Below, piece after piece: positions 8,585 to 17,303 of a stretch of DNA of 64,000 nucleotides; the first letter of the stretch is position 1, and the number at the start of each line of letters is the position of its first letter. The notes under the pieces were generated by a model. It did not search any database, was not told where the DNA came from, and worked only from the letters and a program-made list of their open reading frames with translations. The stretch is from Thiodiazotropha sp040506975 (GTDB taxonomy: Bacteria > Pseudomonadota > Gammaproteobacteria > Chromatiales > Chromatiaceae). The position numbers and the translations under genes are program-made. The stretch is taken from contig OZ242974.1 of NCBI GenBank assembly GCA_965211775.1, positions 3,348,001 through 3,412,000 on the forward strand, in the 5' to 3' direction.

Positions 8585-9319
8585 CTAAATCGTATTGCTA
8601 CAGAGTGCCTTCATCTCTCGTACTGCCTGGTCAAGACCTCGGAAAAGCGCACGACAGATTATGGCGTGTCCGATATTCAACTCGGTGATCCCTGCTATGG
8701 CGACAATGGCTTTAACATTATGGTAATCCAGTCCATGCCCCGCATTGACCTGTAATCCAAGGCTGTTTCCATATTCTACTGCATTGATTATACGTTCTAG
8801 TTCGGAACGCTTAATTCTGTCTGATGCAGCATCTGCATAGTGACCGGTATGTATTTCAACGACAGGCGCACCACATTCCTTAGCGGCCTCCAACTGCTTG
8901 GAATCCGCATCGATAAAGAGTGACACACGGATTCCGGCATCATTAAGCTCAGCACAGAAATCAGTCATGTAGTCCAAATTACCCGCCACGTCCAGACCGC
9001 CCTCGGTGGTCAACTCCTCTCGTTTTTCCGGCACCAAACAACAGTCGTGGGGGCTAAAGCGTTTTGCAATGGCAGCCATTTCCGATGTTGCAGCCATCTC
9101 AAGATTCATTCGCGTTTGCAACAGGTCGCTTAAGATTTCAACATCTCTATCCTGGATGTGTCTGCGATCCTCTCTCAAATGTAGGGTGATGACATCTGCG
9201 CCTGCCTGTTCTGCAACCAGGGCGGCCTGTACCGGTTCGGGATATCGGGTTCCGCGCGCCTGACGCAAGGTAGCCACGTGGTCAATATTGACACCAAGTA
9301 AAATCTCTTTTCCGTCCAT
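8585..9319 (-). CDS. pdxJ: Pyridoxine 5'-phosphate synthase
   Basis: TIM-barrel enzyme of 244 residues condensing 1-deoxyxylulose-5-phosphate with 3-amino-2-oxopropyl phosphate in vitamin B6 synthesis. Diagnostic segments: GVNIDHVATLRQARGTRYP at the N-terminus, ITLHLREDRRHIQD, the VPEKREELTTEGGLD loop, and VNAGHGLDYHN with ELNIGHAII near the C-terminus. It follows recO in the same direction, the conserved recO-pdxJ order. The 233 bases upstream are AT-rich and separate it from recO. Confidence 0.97.
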   Translation of the reverse strand: MDGKEILLGVNIDHVATLRQARGTRYPEPVQAALVAEQAGADVITLHLREDRRHIQDRDVEILSDLLQTRMNLEMAATSEMAAIAKRFSPHDCCLVPEKREELTTEGGLDVAGNLDYMTDFCAELNDAGIRVSLFIDADSKQLEAAKECGAPVVEIHTGHYADAASDRIKRSELERIINAVEYGNSLGLQVNAGHGLDYHNVKAIVAIAGITELNIGHAIICRALFRGLDQAVREMKALCSNTI

Positions 9320-9552
9320 CTATGTAGCGCCTTCAAAAAAATGGATAGTTTGAAAAAAATCTAAAAAGCAAAAATAAATCTGGCCGTAAAATCAAAGCCA
9401 GACGCATGATTTTTTTCACATCAATCACATTCAACTATTGAGAAAGTATACGAATCACAATCTGCGATTATTTGTGGTAATTGGTGTTATTTCACGGCCT
9501 GCGGTATTCATAATATCACTCACCCGAGTTGGAAATAAGCGCCTTTCATTAC

Positions 9553-10251
9553 TTATTTCAGGGATTGAAAGAGCTCCCTGCTTTTAAGGGGCTTGTCACC
9601 CAGATAGTAGCTGATGACCCGGCGCATGAGTTGTTTTGCTTCCACTCTGCCCCGCTCATCCAGCCTCTCTCCACGATGCAGACTGATCAGTGTCTGACCA
9701 TGAATGCCACTGCCCGTGCCACTACCAATTGCGACAACAGGGCCATGCTCGATATGATATTCATATAGCTGCCCTTGCGAAATCGGCTCATTGGTATCCG
9801 CGGTGCGATCCAACAATAACCCATATCCCAACTCTCTTACCAGGGAGACTTCAAAATCCCTTAAACACTGGTTGGCGGATTCCCCAAAGGCAAGTCTGGC
9901 AAGTGTTTGCTGATAATGGGCATAGAGGGATGGGTAGGGATCTCCTCGCTGTAGCAGACGCATCAACAGCTCATTCAAATAGATTCCACAATAGATCATC
10001 TCTTTTTTCAGACGATAGGGATGACCATCCGGTTCTACCTGTGTAAGATTTTTAACCTCACCTCTGCCGCTCAAAGTAACACCTAGGGGGGAAAAGGGTT
10101 GTAACAACAGGGCACGGGAGGAATGACCGGATTTCACACCACGGGCTATCGCTGGCATCCGTCCCTGATTGGCAAGAAAAAGCTCCAGCAGGAGGCTGGT
10201 ATTACGATAGTCTCTTCGGTGTATTACAAATGCCGGACTCAATTCATTCAT
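9553..10251 (-). CDS. recO: DNA repair protein RecO
   Basis: Recombination mediator of 232 residues that helps load RecA with RecR. An N-terminal OB fold (AFVIHRRDYRNTSLLLELFLANQGRMPAIARGVK) is followed by the helical domain (YLNELLMRLLQRGDPYPSLYAHYQQTL, LRDFEVSLVRELGY). As in many gammaproteobacteria no four-cysteine zinc site is seen. The ATG lies nine bases after the era stop, and the short gap contains a repeat motif (TTAACAGGCCCTAA) found elsewhere in the window. Confidence 0.95.
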   Translation of the reverse strand: MNELSPAFVIHRRDYRNTSLLLELFLANQGRMPAIARGVKSGHSSRALLLQPFSPLGVTLSGRGEVKNLTQVEPDGHPYRLKKEMIYCGIYLNELLMRLLQRGDPYPSLYAHYQQTLARLAFGESANQCLRDFEVSLVRELGYGLLLDRTADTNEPISQGQLYEYHIEHGPVVAIGSGTGSGIHGQTLISLHRGERLDERGRVEAKQLMRRVISYYLGDKPLKSRELFQSLK

Positions 10252-10260
10252 TAGGGCCTG

Positions 10261-11160
10261 TTAAGTTTCGCCGTAGCCCAACCGGATCAATGCCGCCTCA
10301 TCACTGGACCAGCTTTTTTTCACTTTAACCCAGAGCTCCAAGTGTACCTTGCAATCAAAGAACCGCTGCATGGCTTTCCTCGCCTGTGTAGCCACTTCCT
10401 TCAGGGCCTGTCCGTCCTTACCGATCAGGATCCCCTTCTGTCCCGCTTTCTCAACCCAAATGACTGCATGGATACGATACAGCCCCGACAGCTCCTCAAA
10501 ACGCTCTATTTCAACAGATACCGCATAGGGCAGCTCCTTGGCATACCTTCTGGTAATCTGTTCCCGAATCATCTCGGCGGCAAAGAATTTTTCAGGCCGG
10601 TCGGTCAACTGGTCGTCCGGATAGAAATTCTCAGCCTCCGGCAATGTCCGAAGCACCAGTTCCTGAAGCGTATCCAGATTCCTTCCGTTTTTTGCCGATA
10701 CCGGTACGATCTCAATGAAGTGATGGCGAGAAGAGAGATCGGAAAGATAGGGCAATAGCCTCTCTTTCTGTTTAATTCGATCGACCTTGTTGACAACAAG
10801 TATAGTGGGCGTTTCGACTTGCTTGATCAGAGTCAACACCTCTTCATCCTCACTGTTCCAACTCAACGCATCAACCACGAATATCAGCAGATCCACATCA
10901 GCCAGCGCTGTTTTAGCGGTACGGTTGAGATAGCGGTTCATGGCATTGTCGCTACGCTGATGAATTCCCGGTGTATCCACATAGATCACCTGGCCTCCGG
11001 CGAGCGTGTTGATGCCAAGAATTGTATGGCGCGTAGTTTGCGCCTTGTGTGAAGTAATGGCCAACCTGAAACCCAGCAAGCGGTTCAGAAGCGTCGATTT
11101 ACCAACATTCGGACGTCCGACGATCGCCGCATATCCGCAATGGTTATTTGATTTGGTCAT
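10261..11160 (-). CDS. era: GTPase Era
   Basis: Ribosome-assembly GTPase of 299 residues acting on 16S rRNA and the 30S subunit. G motifs in order: GRPNVGKSTLLN (G1), TTRHTILG (G2), DTPGIH (G3), NKVDR (G4), SAKNG (G5). A C-terminal KH domain carries GILIGKDGQALKEVATQARKAM. The gene start overlaps the 3' end of rnc by 17 bases, the classical rnc-era-recO operon. Confidence 0.97.
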   Translation of the reverse strand: MTKSNNHCGYAAIVGRPNVGKSTLLNRLLGFRLAITSHKAQTTRHTILGINTLAGGQVIYVDTPGIHQRSDNAMNRYLNRTAKTALADVDLLIFVVDALSWNSEDEEVLTLIKQVETPTILVVNKVDRIKQKERLLPYLSDLSSRHHFIEIVPVSAKNGRNLDTLQELVLRTLPEAENFYPDDQLTDRPEKFFAAEMIREQITRRYAKELPYAVSVEIERFEELSGLYRIHAVIWVEKAGQKGILIGKDGQALKEVATQARKAMQRFFDCKVHLELWVKVKKSWSSDEAALIRLGYGET

Positions 11161-11830
11161 CTTTCAAAAGCGTCAGCATTTTCGATGCAGCATCCTGTTC
11201 AGCCTTTCTCCTACTTGAGCCTTCTCCTGTAGCCTTCTTTCCCAAACCTATAACAGAGCAGTTTACGGTAAAGCGCTGGTTGTGGGGATCACCTTTGATA
11301 TCCACAATCTCATAACTGGGCAAATCGATCTTACTTGCCTGCAGATACTCCTGTAATCCTGTCTTGGGGTCTTTCTGCTGATTCTCCAGGTTCATTCTGC
11401 TCAGTCGAGGCAGAAAAATAGCCTGAATCACATGACGACACGCCTCATGACCCCCATCCAGATAGATCGATGCGAAGATCGCCTCCAATCCATCCGCCAG
11501 AATTGAGTCTCTGCTTTGACCGCCACTGCGCAGTTCTCCCTGTCCCAAGCGGAGGTAGTCACCGAGATTGAAGCCACGGGCCACTTCGGCCAGGGTATCG
11601 CGTTTGACCAGGCTCGAACGTAATCGGCTCAACTGACCCTCGGTCGCTTCTCGAAAATGGTTGAACAGTTCATCGGCGATGACGAACCCTAAAATTGCGT
11701 CGCCGAGATATTCCAGGCGTTCATTGTTTTTACCACCAGCGCTGCGATGTGTCAGCGCCTGTTCCATCAACTGCGGATCTGTAAAGCGGTAGCCGAGTTC
11801 TCGGCACAGCTTATCGACATCAGCTTTCAA
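11144..11830 (-). CDS. rnc: Ribonuclease III
   Basis: Double-strand-specific endoribonuclease of 228 residues for rRNA and mRNA processing. The signature NERLEYLGDAILGFVIAD carries catalytic carboxylates, with the second acidic cluster in DGLEAIFASIYLDGG. A C-terminal dsRNA-binding domain spans about 155-225 (DPKTGLQEYLQA, GSSRRKAEQDAA). The start is a TTG that overlaps the stop of the upstream DUF4845 gene as TTGA, so translation is probably coupled to it. Confidence 0.96.
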   Translation of the reverse strand: MKADVDKLCRELGYRFTDPQLMEQALTHRSAGGKNNERLEYLGDAILGFVIADELFNHFREATEGQLSRLRSSLVKRDTLAEVARGFNLGDYLRLGQGELRSGGQSRDSILADGLEAIFASIYLDGGHEACRHVIQAIFLPRLSRMNLENQQKDPKTGLQEYLQASKIDLPSYEIVDIKGDPHNQRFTVNCSVIGLGKKATGEGSSRRKAEQDAASKMLTLLKDDQIK

Positions 11831-12201
11831 TTGGCTGTTAGCTCTGCAGTTTCATCAAAAGTCATTAGCAATGAAATGTTATATACAATGGGTCGACGTT
11901 CTTCATATGTGACATTGATTGTCGTGGTATTACCACTGCGCTTTATATTTATGTGATCCTTATTGATATGGCGGATACTATTTATATCCAACCTTTTGAG
12001 AATCATATTGCGAATCTCTCTTTTTGACTTGCGTGCTGATAAAGGTTCGTTTTTCACCGATGCTAGAGCTGCTTTAACTGCATAGTGATCGATATAGACA
12101 GGAGTGATCTTGATACCGACATAAACCAAAAAACCCGCTACGACCAGGATCACCAACCAGCTGATAAACGTGAGTCCTTTTTGTTTCTGTAGTGATTGCA
12201 T
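11827..12201 (-). CDS. DUF4845 small membrane protein
   Basis: Protein of about 124 residues with one N-terminal membrane helix (FISWLVILVVAGFLVYVGIKI) and a small periplasmic domain rich in charged residues. This family is found between lepB and rnc in many gammaproteobacteria; its function is unknown. ATG 12201 is preferred over an upstream GTG at 12210 because a GAGGT site lies seven bases before it. The stop overlaps the rnc start. Confidence 0.85.
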   Translation of the reverse strand: MQSLQKQKGLTFISWLVILVVAGFLVYVGIKITPVYIDHYAVKAALASVKNEPLSARKSKREIRNMILKRLDINSIRHINKDHINIKRSGNTTTINVTYEERRPIVYNISLLMTFDETAELTAN

Positions 12202-12284
12202 TCGAGGCACCTCGATAATTCAAGAATAATTCGCATAAATAGCTGATAACATGCTATTCAGCAAGTTAATTTTAGATAAAATGA

Positions 12285-13130
12285 CTATTCAATACCCTTT
12301 CCGATGCGTTCCCAGGCTATGGGCGGGAATGAATCGATTTCGGGATCCCAATTCATCCAGATACCGAAAGCCTTACCGACAAGGTTCTCATCGGGAACCA
12401 ACCCCCAGCAGCGGCTATCGTTGCTGTTGTCCCGATTGTCGCCCATCACGAAATATTGTCCTTGTGGAATGGTGATCGGTCCCTGGCTCAATACCCTGCA
12501 TCCGGTGGGCAGATCAGGTGCAAGTGGATTGATCAGAACCGAATGTTCAGTCCCATCAAGATCCTCCATGGCCATAATGGCGCCGGTCATGCGGGTTCCG
12601 CTGCCGATACCTGTATACCGACCCACAGGAGTTTGCGGCATCGCCTCTCCATTCACATACAGGGTCTTGCTTCGGTAATAGACCGTGTCCCCCGGTACCG
12701 CGATGACACGCTTGATGTAATCCACCCAAGGCTGTTTTGGATAACGGAAGACGACGGGGTCACCCCGCTGTGGATCACCCAGTTCGATTATTTTCTTATT
12801 CAAGACGGGCAAGCGTATTCCGTAGCTGAACTTGTTCACCAGAATAAAATCCCCAACCAGCAGCGTAGGCATCATCGATCCGGAAGGAATACGAAATGGT
12901 TCCACCAGAAAGGAACGGAGGATCAATACGGCAAATATTACAGGAAAGAAAGAACGTGAGTACTCGACGATCAGAGGCTCTTTTACCGCGGCTGAAACCT
13001 CATCCGTACCCACACTGTGACCCGTTGCCAGCCGACGTCGTTTCGGCGCCAGAAAGATGCTGTCCAACAACCAGATGCCGCCTGTCAGGGCACTGGCGAC
13101 AACAAGAAATGTAGGAAAATCAAAATTCAT
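12285..13130 (-). CDS. lepB: Signal peptidase I
   Basis: Inner-membrane serine protease of 281 residues that removes signal peptides. An N-terminal helix (FPTFLVVASALTGGIWLLDS), a cytoplasmic loop and a second helix (FFPVIFAVLILRSFL) precede the catalytic domain. The Ser-Lys dyad is visible in IPSGSMMPTLLVGDFI (Ser) and DYIKRVIAVPGD (Lys), and the conserved GDNRDNSNDSRCWG box lies toward the C-terminus. It is directly downstream of lepA, the usual lepA-lepB arrangement. Confidence 0.97.
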   Translation of the reverse strand: MNFDFPTFLVVASALTGGIWLLDSIFLAPKRRRLATGHSVGTDEVSAAVKEPLIVEYSRSFFPVIFAVLILRSFLVEPFRIPSGSMMPTLLVGDFILVNKFSYGIRLPVLNKKIIELGDPQRGDPVVFRYPKQPWVDYIKRVIAVPGDTVYYRSKTLYVNGEAMPQTPVGRYTGIGSGTRMTGAIMAMEDLDGTEHSVLINPLAPDLPTGCRVLSQGPITIPQGQYFVMGDNRDNSNDSRCWGLVPDENLVGKAFGIWMNWDPEIDSFPPIAWERIGKGIE

Positions 13131-13157
13131 TGTTTTTTGGTATCCTCTCCTGGAGAG

Positions 13158-14963
13158 CTAATTATCCTTACCCACTTGCAGCACGGCAAGAAAGGCGTCC
13201 TGTGGGATCTCTACCTTACCAACCTGTTTCATACGCTTTTTTCCCGCTTTCTGCTTCTCAAGCAGCTTGCGCTTGCGGGTGATATCGCCCCCATAACATT
13301 TGGCCGTTACATTCTTACGCAAAGCCTTAACCGTCGTGCGGGCAATGATTTTATTGCCGATCGCCGCTTGGATGGCAACTTCAAACATCTGCCGCGGAAT
13401 GATCTCCTTCATTTTCGTTGTCAGTTCACGACCACGGCTTTGAGACTGGTCTTTGTGAACGATCAAAGAGAGAGCATCCACCCGGTCACCGTTGATCAAC
13501 ACATCCAGCTTCACCAGTGGGGCCACTTGAAAATGGGTGAACTCATATTCGAATGATGCATACCCACGACTCACCGACTTGAGCCGATCGAAGAAATCGA
13601 GCACCACTTCATTCATCGGCAGTTCGTAGCTCAACTGTACCTGACCGGCCAGGTACTGCATGTTTTTCTGTACACCTCGCTTTTCAATGCAAAGCGTGAT
13701 CACGTTACCCAGGTAGTCCTGGGGCACAAGGATCGTTGCATTGATCACGGGTTCGCGGACTTCATCGATCTTGCTGGGGTCGGGCAATGCAGCCGGATTC
13801 TCGATATGAATCAGTTCACCACTGTTTTTCAACACCTCATACACCACGGAGGGGGCGGTGGTGATCAGATCGAGATCGTACTCGCGTTCCAGGCGCTCCT
13901 GGACTATCTCCATGTGCAGCATGCCCAGGAAACCGCAACGAAAACCAAATCCCAGGGCTTGTGATGTCTCCGGCTCATAGTGCAGCGCAGCATCATTGAG
14001 GCGTAGTTTCTGAAGTGCATCCCGCAAGGCCTCATAGTCATCCGAGTTGACCGGATAGAGGCCGGAAAAGACCCGTGGGTGCATCTCCTCGAACCCGGGC
14101 AGAGGTACAGATGCCTGGCGATTTTCAAGCGTGATTGTGTCACCCACGGGGGCGCCGTCTATCTCCTTGATACCTGCAATGACAAAACCCACCTCGCCGG
14201 TCCCCAGTTGTGATTTTTTGAGTTGTTTAGGGGTGAATACACCCACCTTCTCCACCTGGAAAACCCGCCCTGTGGACATTATCCGCATCTTGTCCTTTGG
14301 CCTGATTACTCCATTCATGACACGTATCAGCGATATCACTCCTACATAGGAATCAAACCAGGAATCGATGATAAGCGCCTGCAAAGGCGCATCTGCATCC
14401 CCGGAAGGGGGAGGAATGGTTGCCACCAGCTGCTCCAGCAGTTCATCGATGCCCAGGCCCGTTTTGGCACTGACCCGAATTGCATTCCCGGCATCCAGTC
14501 CGATTATCTCTTCGATCTCATTGATGACCCGTTCGGGATCGGCCGACGGCAGATCAATTTTATTCAGCACGGGCAGCACTTCGAGTCCCTGCTCGATAGC
14601 GGTATAACAGTTGGCTACACTCTGTGCCTCCACACCCTGTGCAGCGTCGACTACCAGCAACGCACCTTCACAGGCCGAGAGGGAGCGGGACACTTCATAG
14701 GAAAAATCCACATGTCCGGGGGTATCGATAAAGTTGAGTTGATATGTCTCGCCGTTTTCAGCCCGATAATCGAGGGTTACACTCTGTGCCTTGATCGTAA
14801 TGCCCCGCTCGCGCTCCAGATCCATGGAGTCACACACCTGATCCGCCATCTCACGATCAGACAATCCTCCACAATTCTGGATAAATCGATCCGCAATTGT
14901 CGACTTTCCATGGTCGATGTGTGCAATGATTGAAAAATTACGGATATGTTGCAAATCTGCCAT
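13158..14963 (-). CDS. lepA: Elongation factor 4 (LepA)
   Basis: Translational GTPase of 601 residues. G motifs: AHIDHGKSTIADR (P-loop), RERGITIKAQ (switch I), DTPGHVDF (switch II) and NKIDLPSADP. The C-terminal domain specific to LepA ends in the positively charged segment KRKLLEKQKAGKKRMKQVG. Full length for the family. A rho-independent terminator lies about 30 bases upstream of the start, isolating it from the stress operon. Confidence 0.98.
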   Translation of the reverse strand: MADLQHIRNFSIIAHIDHGKSTIADRFIQNCGGLSDREMADQVCDSMDLERERGITIKAQSVTLDYRAENGETYQLNFIDTPGHVDFSYEVSRSLSACEGALLVVDAAQGVEAQSVANCYTAIEQGLEVLPVLNKIDLPSADPERVINEIEEIIGLDAGNAIRVSAKTGLGIDELLEQLVATIPPPSGDADAPLQALIIDSWFDSYVGVISLIRVMNGVIRPKDKMRIMSTGRVFQVEKVGVFTPKQLKKSQLGTGEVGFVIAGIKEIDGAPVGDTITLENRQASVPLPGFEEMHPRVFSGLYPVNSDDYEALRDALQKLRLNDAALHYEPETSQALGFGFRCGFLGMLHMEIVQERLEREYDLDLITTAPSVVYEVLKNSGELIHIENPAALPDPSKIDEVREPVINATILVPQDYLGNVITLCIEKRGVQKNMQYLAGQVQLSYELPMNEVVLDFFDRLKSVSRGYASFEYEFTHFQVAPLVKLDVLINGDRVDALSLIVHKDQSQSRGRELTTKMKEIIPRQMFEVAIQAAIGNKIIARTTVKALRKNVTAKCYGGDITRKRKLLEKQKAGKKRMKQVGKVEIPQDAFLAVLQVGKDN

Positions 14964-14983
14964 AGAGCCCTGAATATCTCGTC

Positions 14984-15016
14984 GAAAAACAGAAACGCCC
15001 CGTCTCGGGGCGTTTC
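14984..15016 (-). terminator. Rho-independent terminator after the rpoE-mucD-glutaredoxin operon
   Basis: A 10-bp perfect GC-rich stem (GAAACGCCCC paired with GGGGCGTTTC at 14992-15001 and 15007-15016) with loop GTCTC, followed on the minus strand by a TGTTTTTC tract. It sits 40 bases past the stop of the glutaredoxin-like gene, so it should end the stress-response transcript before lepA. Confidence 0.85.
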
Positions 15017-15055
15017 AATCATTATTTGATGCCGCAAACCCGCAATGATACCAAA

Positions 15056-15298
15056 TCAAGCGCCCTGCAAATAGCGTAGAAGCGCCACCTGGTCGAGAAA
15101 ATACTCACTCAGACACCTTCCCTGGTGATCTTCCAGTAGCGGTATCCGAGTCCGGTACTTCTCCCGGATGGCGGGATTGCAGTCGATATCGACCTCGATA
15201 ATCTCAAAGTCCCACTCCGCCTGCAGCCGCACAAGCTCCATCAGCATGTCATCGCCAAGATGGCAACCCTCTCTGTAATAGAAATGCAGAGCGGTCAC
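15056..15298 (-). CDS. Glutaredoxin-like DUF836 protein
   Basis: Small thioredoxin-fold protein of 80 residues (LHFYYREGCHLGDDMLMEL then a cis-proline region IPLLEDHQG). The active-site position reads CHLG: only the first cysteine of a CXXC pair is kept, as in many DUF836 members, so monothiol chemistry is the most it could do. Its ATG overlaps the stop of the mucD protease gene by 4 bases, placing it as the last gene of the rpoE operon. The partner is unknown. Confidence 0.85.
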   Translation of the reverse strand: MTALHFYYREGCHLGDDMLMELVRLQAEWDFEIIEVDIDCNPAIREKYRTRIPLLEDHQGRCLSEYFLDQVALLRYLQGA

Positions 15299-16731
15299 TC
15301 TTCAGGAACGCGCAATGCGAGAAAAATTGGCCCCGTATTGCGATGAACCAGTAGGGGCACTGTTTTGTCTGCCGCTAACTCCTTGACCAATCTATTAAAA
15401 TGTTCTACTCCCTCAATCTCCTGCTGATTTATCATAATGATAATGTCACCTTGCTGGATACCGGCTTCCCGCGCGGCCTGCCCCGTCACCGAGTCCACCA
15501 CTACACCGCGCTGACTGGGTAGGCGCAACTGTTTTTGCAATTGCGGACTGACCGATGAGACCATCAGACCGAGTCGGTTCTCCGACACTTTCGGTGCCTG
15601 ACTACCGGCCAGCGCCATTTCATCCTCCGCCGGCAGCTCCCCGATATTGACATTGATCTCTTTGATTTTGCCATTGCGTAAAATTCTCAGTAGCGCAGGC
15701 TTATCCACATTACTGCTGCCCACCAGTGGAGGCAACTCAGAAGAGGTGGCGATCTTGGTGCCGTTGAACTCCAAAATGACATCACCTACCTGCAAACCTG
15801 CCTCTTCTGAAGGGCTGTCCGGCAGTACGCGTGCGATCAGTGCGCCACTAGGATGCTGCATGCCGAAGCTGTCGGCAAGGTCATTGGTTACATCCTGAAT
15901 CAATACACCGAGCCAGCCACGGGTGACGCGCCCCCGGGTCTTCAACTGTTCGGCGACATCGATCGCCATTTCAATGGGTATGGCGAATGAGAGCCCCATA
16001 GAACCGCCTGAACGGCTGTAGATTTGAGAATTGATGCCAACGACCCTGCCATCGAGATTAAACAGCGGACCCCCTGAATTGCCGGGATTGATAGCCACAT
16101 CGGCCTGGATGAAAGGGACATAATTCTCGCTTGGTAGATTACGGCCTTTGGCACTCACGATACCCGCGGTAACTGAATGATCGAAACCAAAAGGTGATCC
16201 GATCGCCAACACCCATTCACCCACTCTAAGCCGTTTTGAATCCCCTATTTCCACCACCGGAAGATCCTCAGCATCGATTTTTATCAGGGCGATATCGCTG
16301 CGCTCATCCTTACCGACCACCTCGGCCACGAACTCTCTGCGGTCATTCATGCGCACCAGTATCTGATCCGCCTCATCGACAACATGGTTGTTGGTCAGTA
16401 TGTACCCATCCGCTGAAATAATGAATCCGGAGCCGAGCGAGCGCTTTTCAGGCCCCTCGTCCGGCATTGGGAATCCATAATTTCCAAAGAACTTTTTCAT
16501 CAGTTCCCCAAGTGGACTGCCCTCTGGGAAATCTTCCAACTCAGGAATATTGAAACGCTGCAGGTTTTGACTCAGAGACTTCTGTTTGGTGCTGATATTC
16601 ACCACTGAAGGGGCGTTTTCTTCCGCTAAATCCGCAAAATTCGGCAGCTCCCTGGCATTTAGCGGAACAGTAAAGATGAATCCCAGTATGACTACTGTAA
16701 AGATGTATGCGGGGATTTTAATTAGTCTCAT
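15295..16731 (-). CDS. mucD: Do-family periplasmic serine endoprotease (MucD/DegP-like)
   Basis: Periplasmic quality-control protease. From ATG 16731 (AGGAG site seven bases upstream) the protein has 478 residues with a signal peptide MRLIKIPAYIFTVVILGFIFTVPLNARE. The trypsin-like domain holds the triad: His in LTNNHVVDEAD, Asp in ERSDIALIKI, Ser in NPGNSGGPLF. Two PDZ domains follow (around GWLGVLIQDV and RLGLMVSSVSP). A longer reading from 16779 exists but lacks a good ribosome-binding site and would hide the signal peptide. Position after rseC matches algU-mucABCD of Pseudomonas. Confidence 0.95.
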   Translation of the reverse strand: MRLIKIPAYIFTVVILGFIFTVPLNARELPNFADLAEENAPSVVNISTKQKSLSQNLQRFNIPELEDFPEGSPLGELMKKFFGNYGFPMPDEGPEKRSLGSGFIISADGYILTNNHVVDEADQILVRMNDRREFVAEVVGKDERSDIALIKIDAEDLPVVEIGDSKRLRVGEWVLAIGSPFGFDHSVTAGIVSAKGRNLPSENYVPFIQADVAINPGNSGGPLFNLDGRVVGINSQIYSRSGGSMGLSFAIPIEMAIDVAEQLKTRGRVTRGWLGVLIQDVTNDLADSFGMQHPSGALIARVLPDSPSEEAGLQVGDVILEFNGTKIATSSELPPLVGSSNVDKPALLRILRNGKIKEINVNIGELPAEDEMALAGSQAPKVSENRLGLMVSSVSPQLQKQLRLPSQRGVVVDSVTGQAAREAGIQQGDIIIMINQQEIEGVEHFNRLVKELAADKTVPLLVHRNTGPIFLALRVPEE

Positions 16732-16829
16732 GTTACAGCTCCTGGAGGAAACTCGAAGATAGCGCAAGCAATATGCCATGGAAATAAGGTTTCGGTCAGC
16801 GGCGGGTAGGCATCTAGCCGATATACCCT

Positions 16830-17303
16830 TTATGAGAACTCAACGTTCACCGTGCCGGCCAGACGCAATATGACTGCTTGATAACCTGGTTCATTCTGCT
16901 TCTGCCCGGCAAGCTGCCTGAGTAGAATAAATCCGCCAATCAGGCCCAATAGACCACCGACCACTTGCGGGAGTTCCCCAATCTGCCATAGAAAAAGCGT
17001 TGCCGCAGCCTGCATCAGGATCGCCATCAATATCATACATACGAGCGGTAGCAGGTATGCAAGAAGAGAGACTTTCAGAAGTGCATTCTCCTGCAATCCG
17101 ATAATAACCCGTTGGCCCGGCCTGGCATGAATGGGATTGGAAACCCTGAGCCTGTTGTGTCGTCGTTTGAAGAGCCCGCTGAGTACGGAGGTACTGCATC
17201 CGTCGGCATTGGCACAGGCGCCGCAGGCTGGGCGTTGTTCTGTCTCTACGACTGCGTGTTCATCATCATCAATACTGATGACGGTTGCAGGCTCCTCAAT
17301 CAT
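16830..17303 (-). CDS. rseC: RseC/MucC family regulator of sigma-E activity
   Basis: Inner-membrane protein of about 157 residues from ATG 17303 (MIEEPATVISID). The N-terminal soluble part holds a cysteine cluster (PACGACANADGC), typical of RseC, and two membrane helices follow (VSLLAYLLPLVCMILMAILM and the VVGGLLGLIGGFILL region). The start overlaps the rseB stop by 8 bases; a longer frame from 17333 is less likely. The role of the family in tuning sigma-E or in redox processes is known only broadly. Confidence 0.9.
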   Translation of the reverse strand: MIEEPATVISIDDDEHAVVETEQRPACGACANADGCSTSVLSGLFKRRHNRLRVSNPIHARPGQRVIIGLQENALLKVSLLAYLLPLVCMILMAILMQAAATLFLWQIGELPQVVGGLLGLIGGFILLRQLAGQKQNEPGYQAVILRLAGTVNVEFS

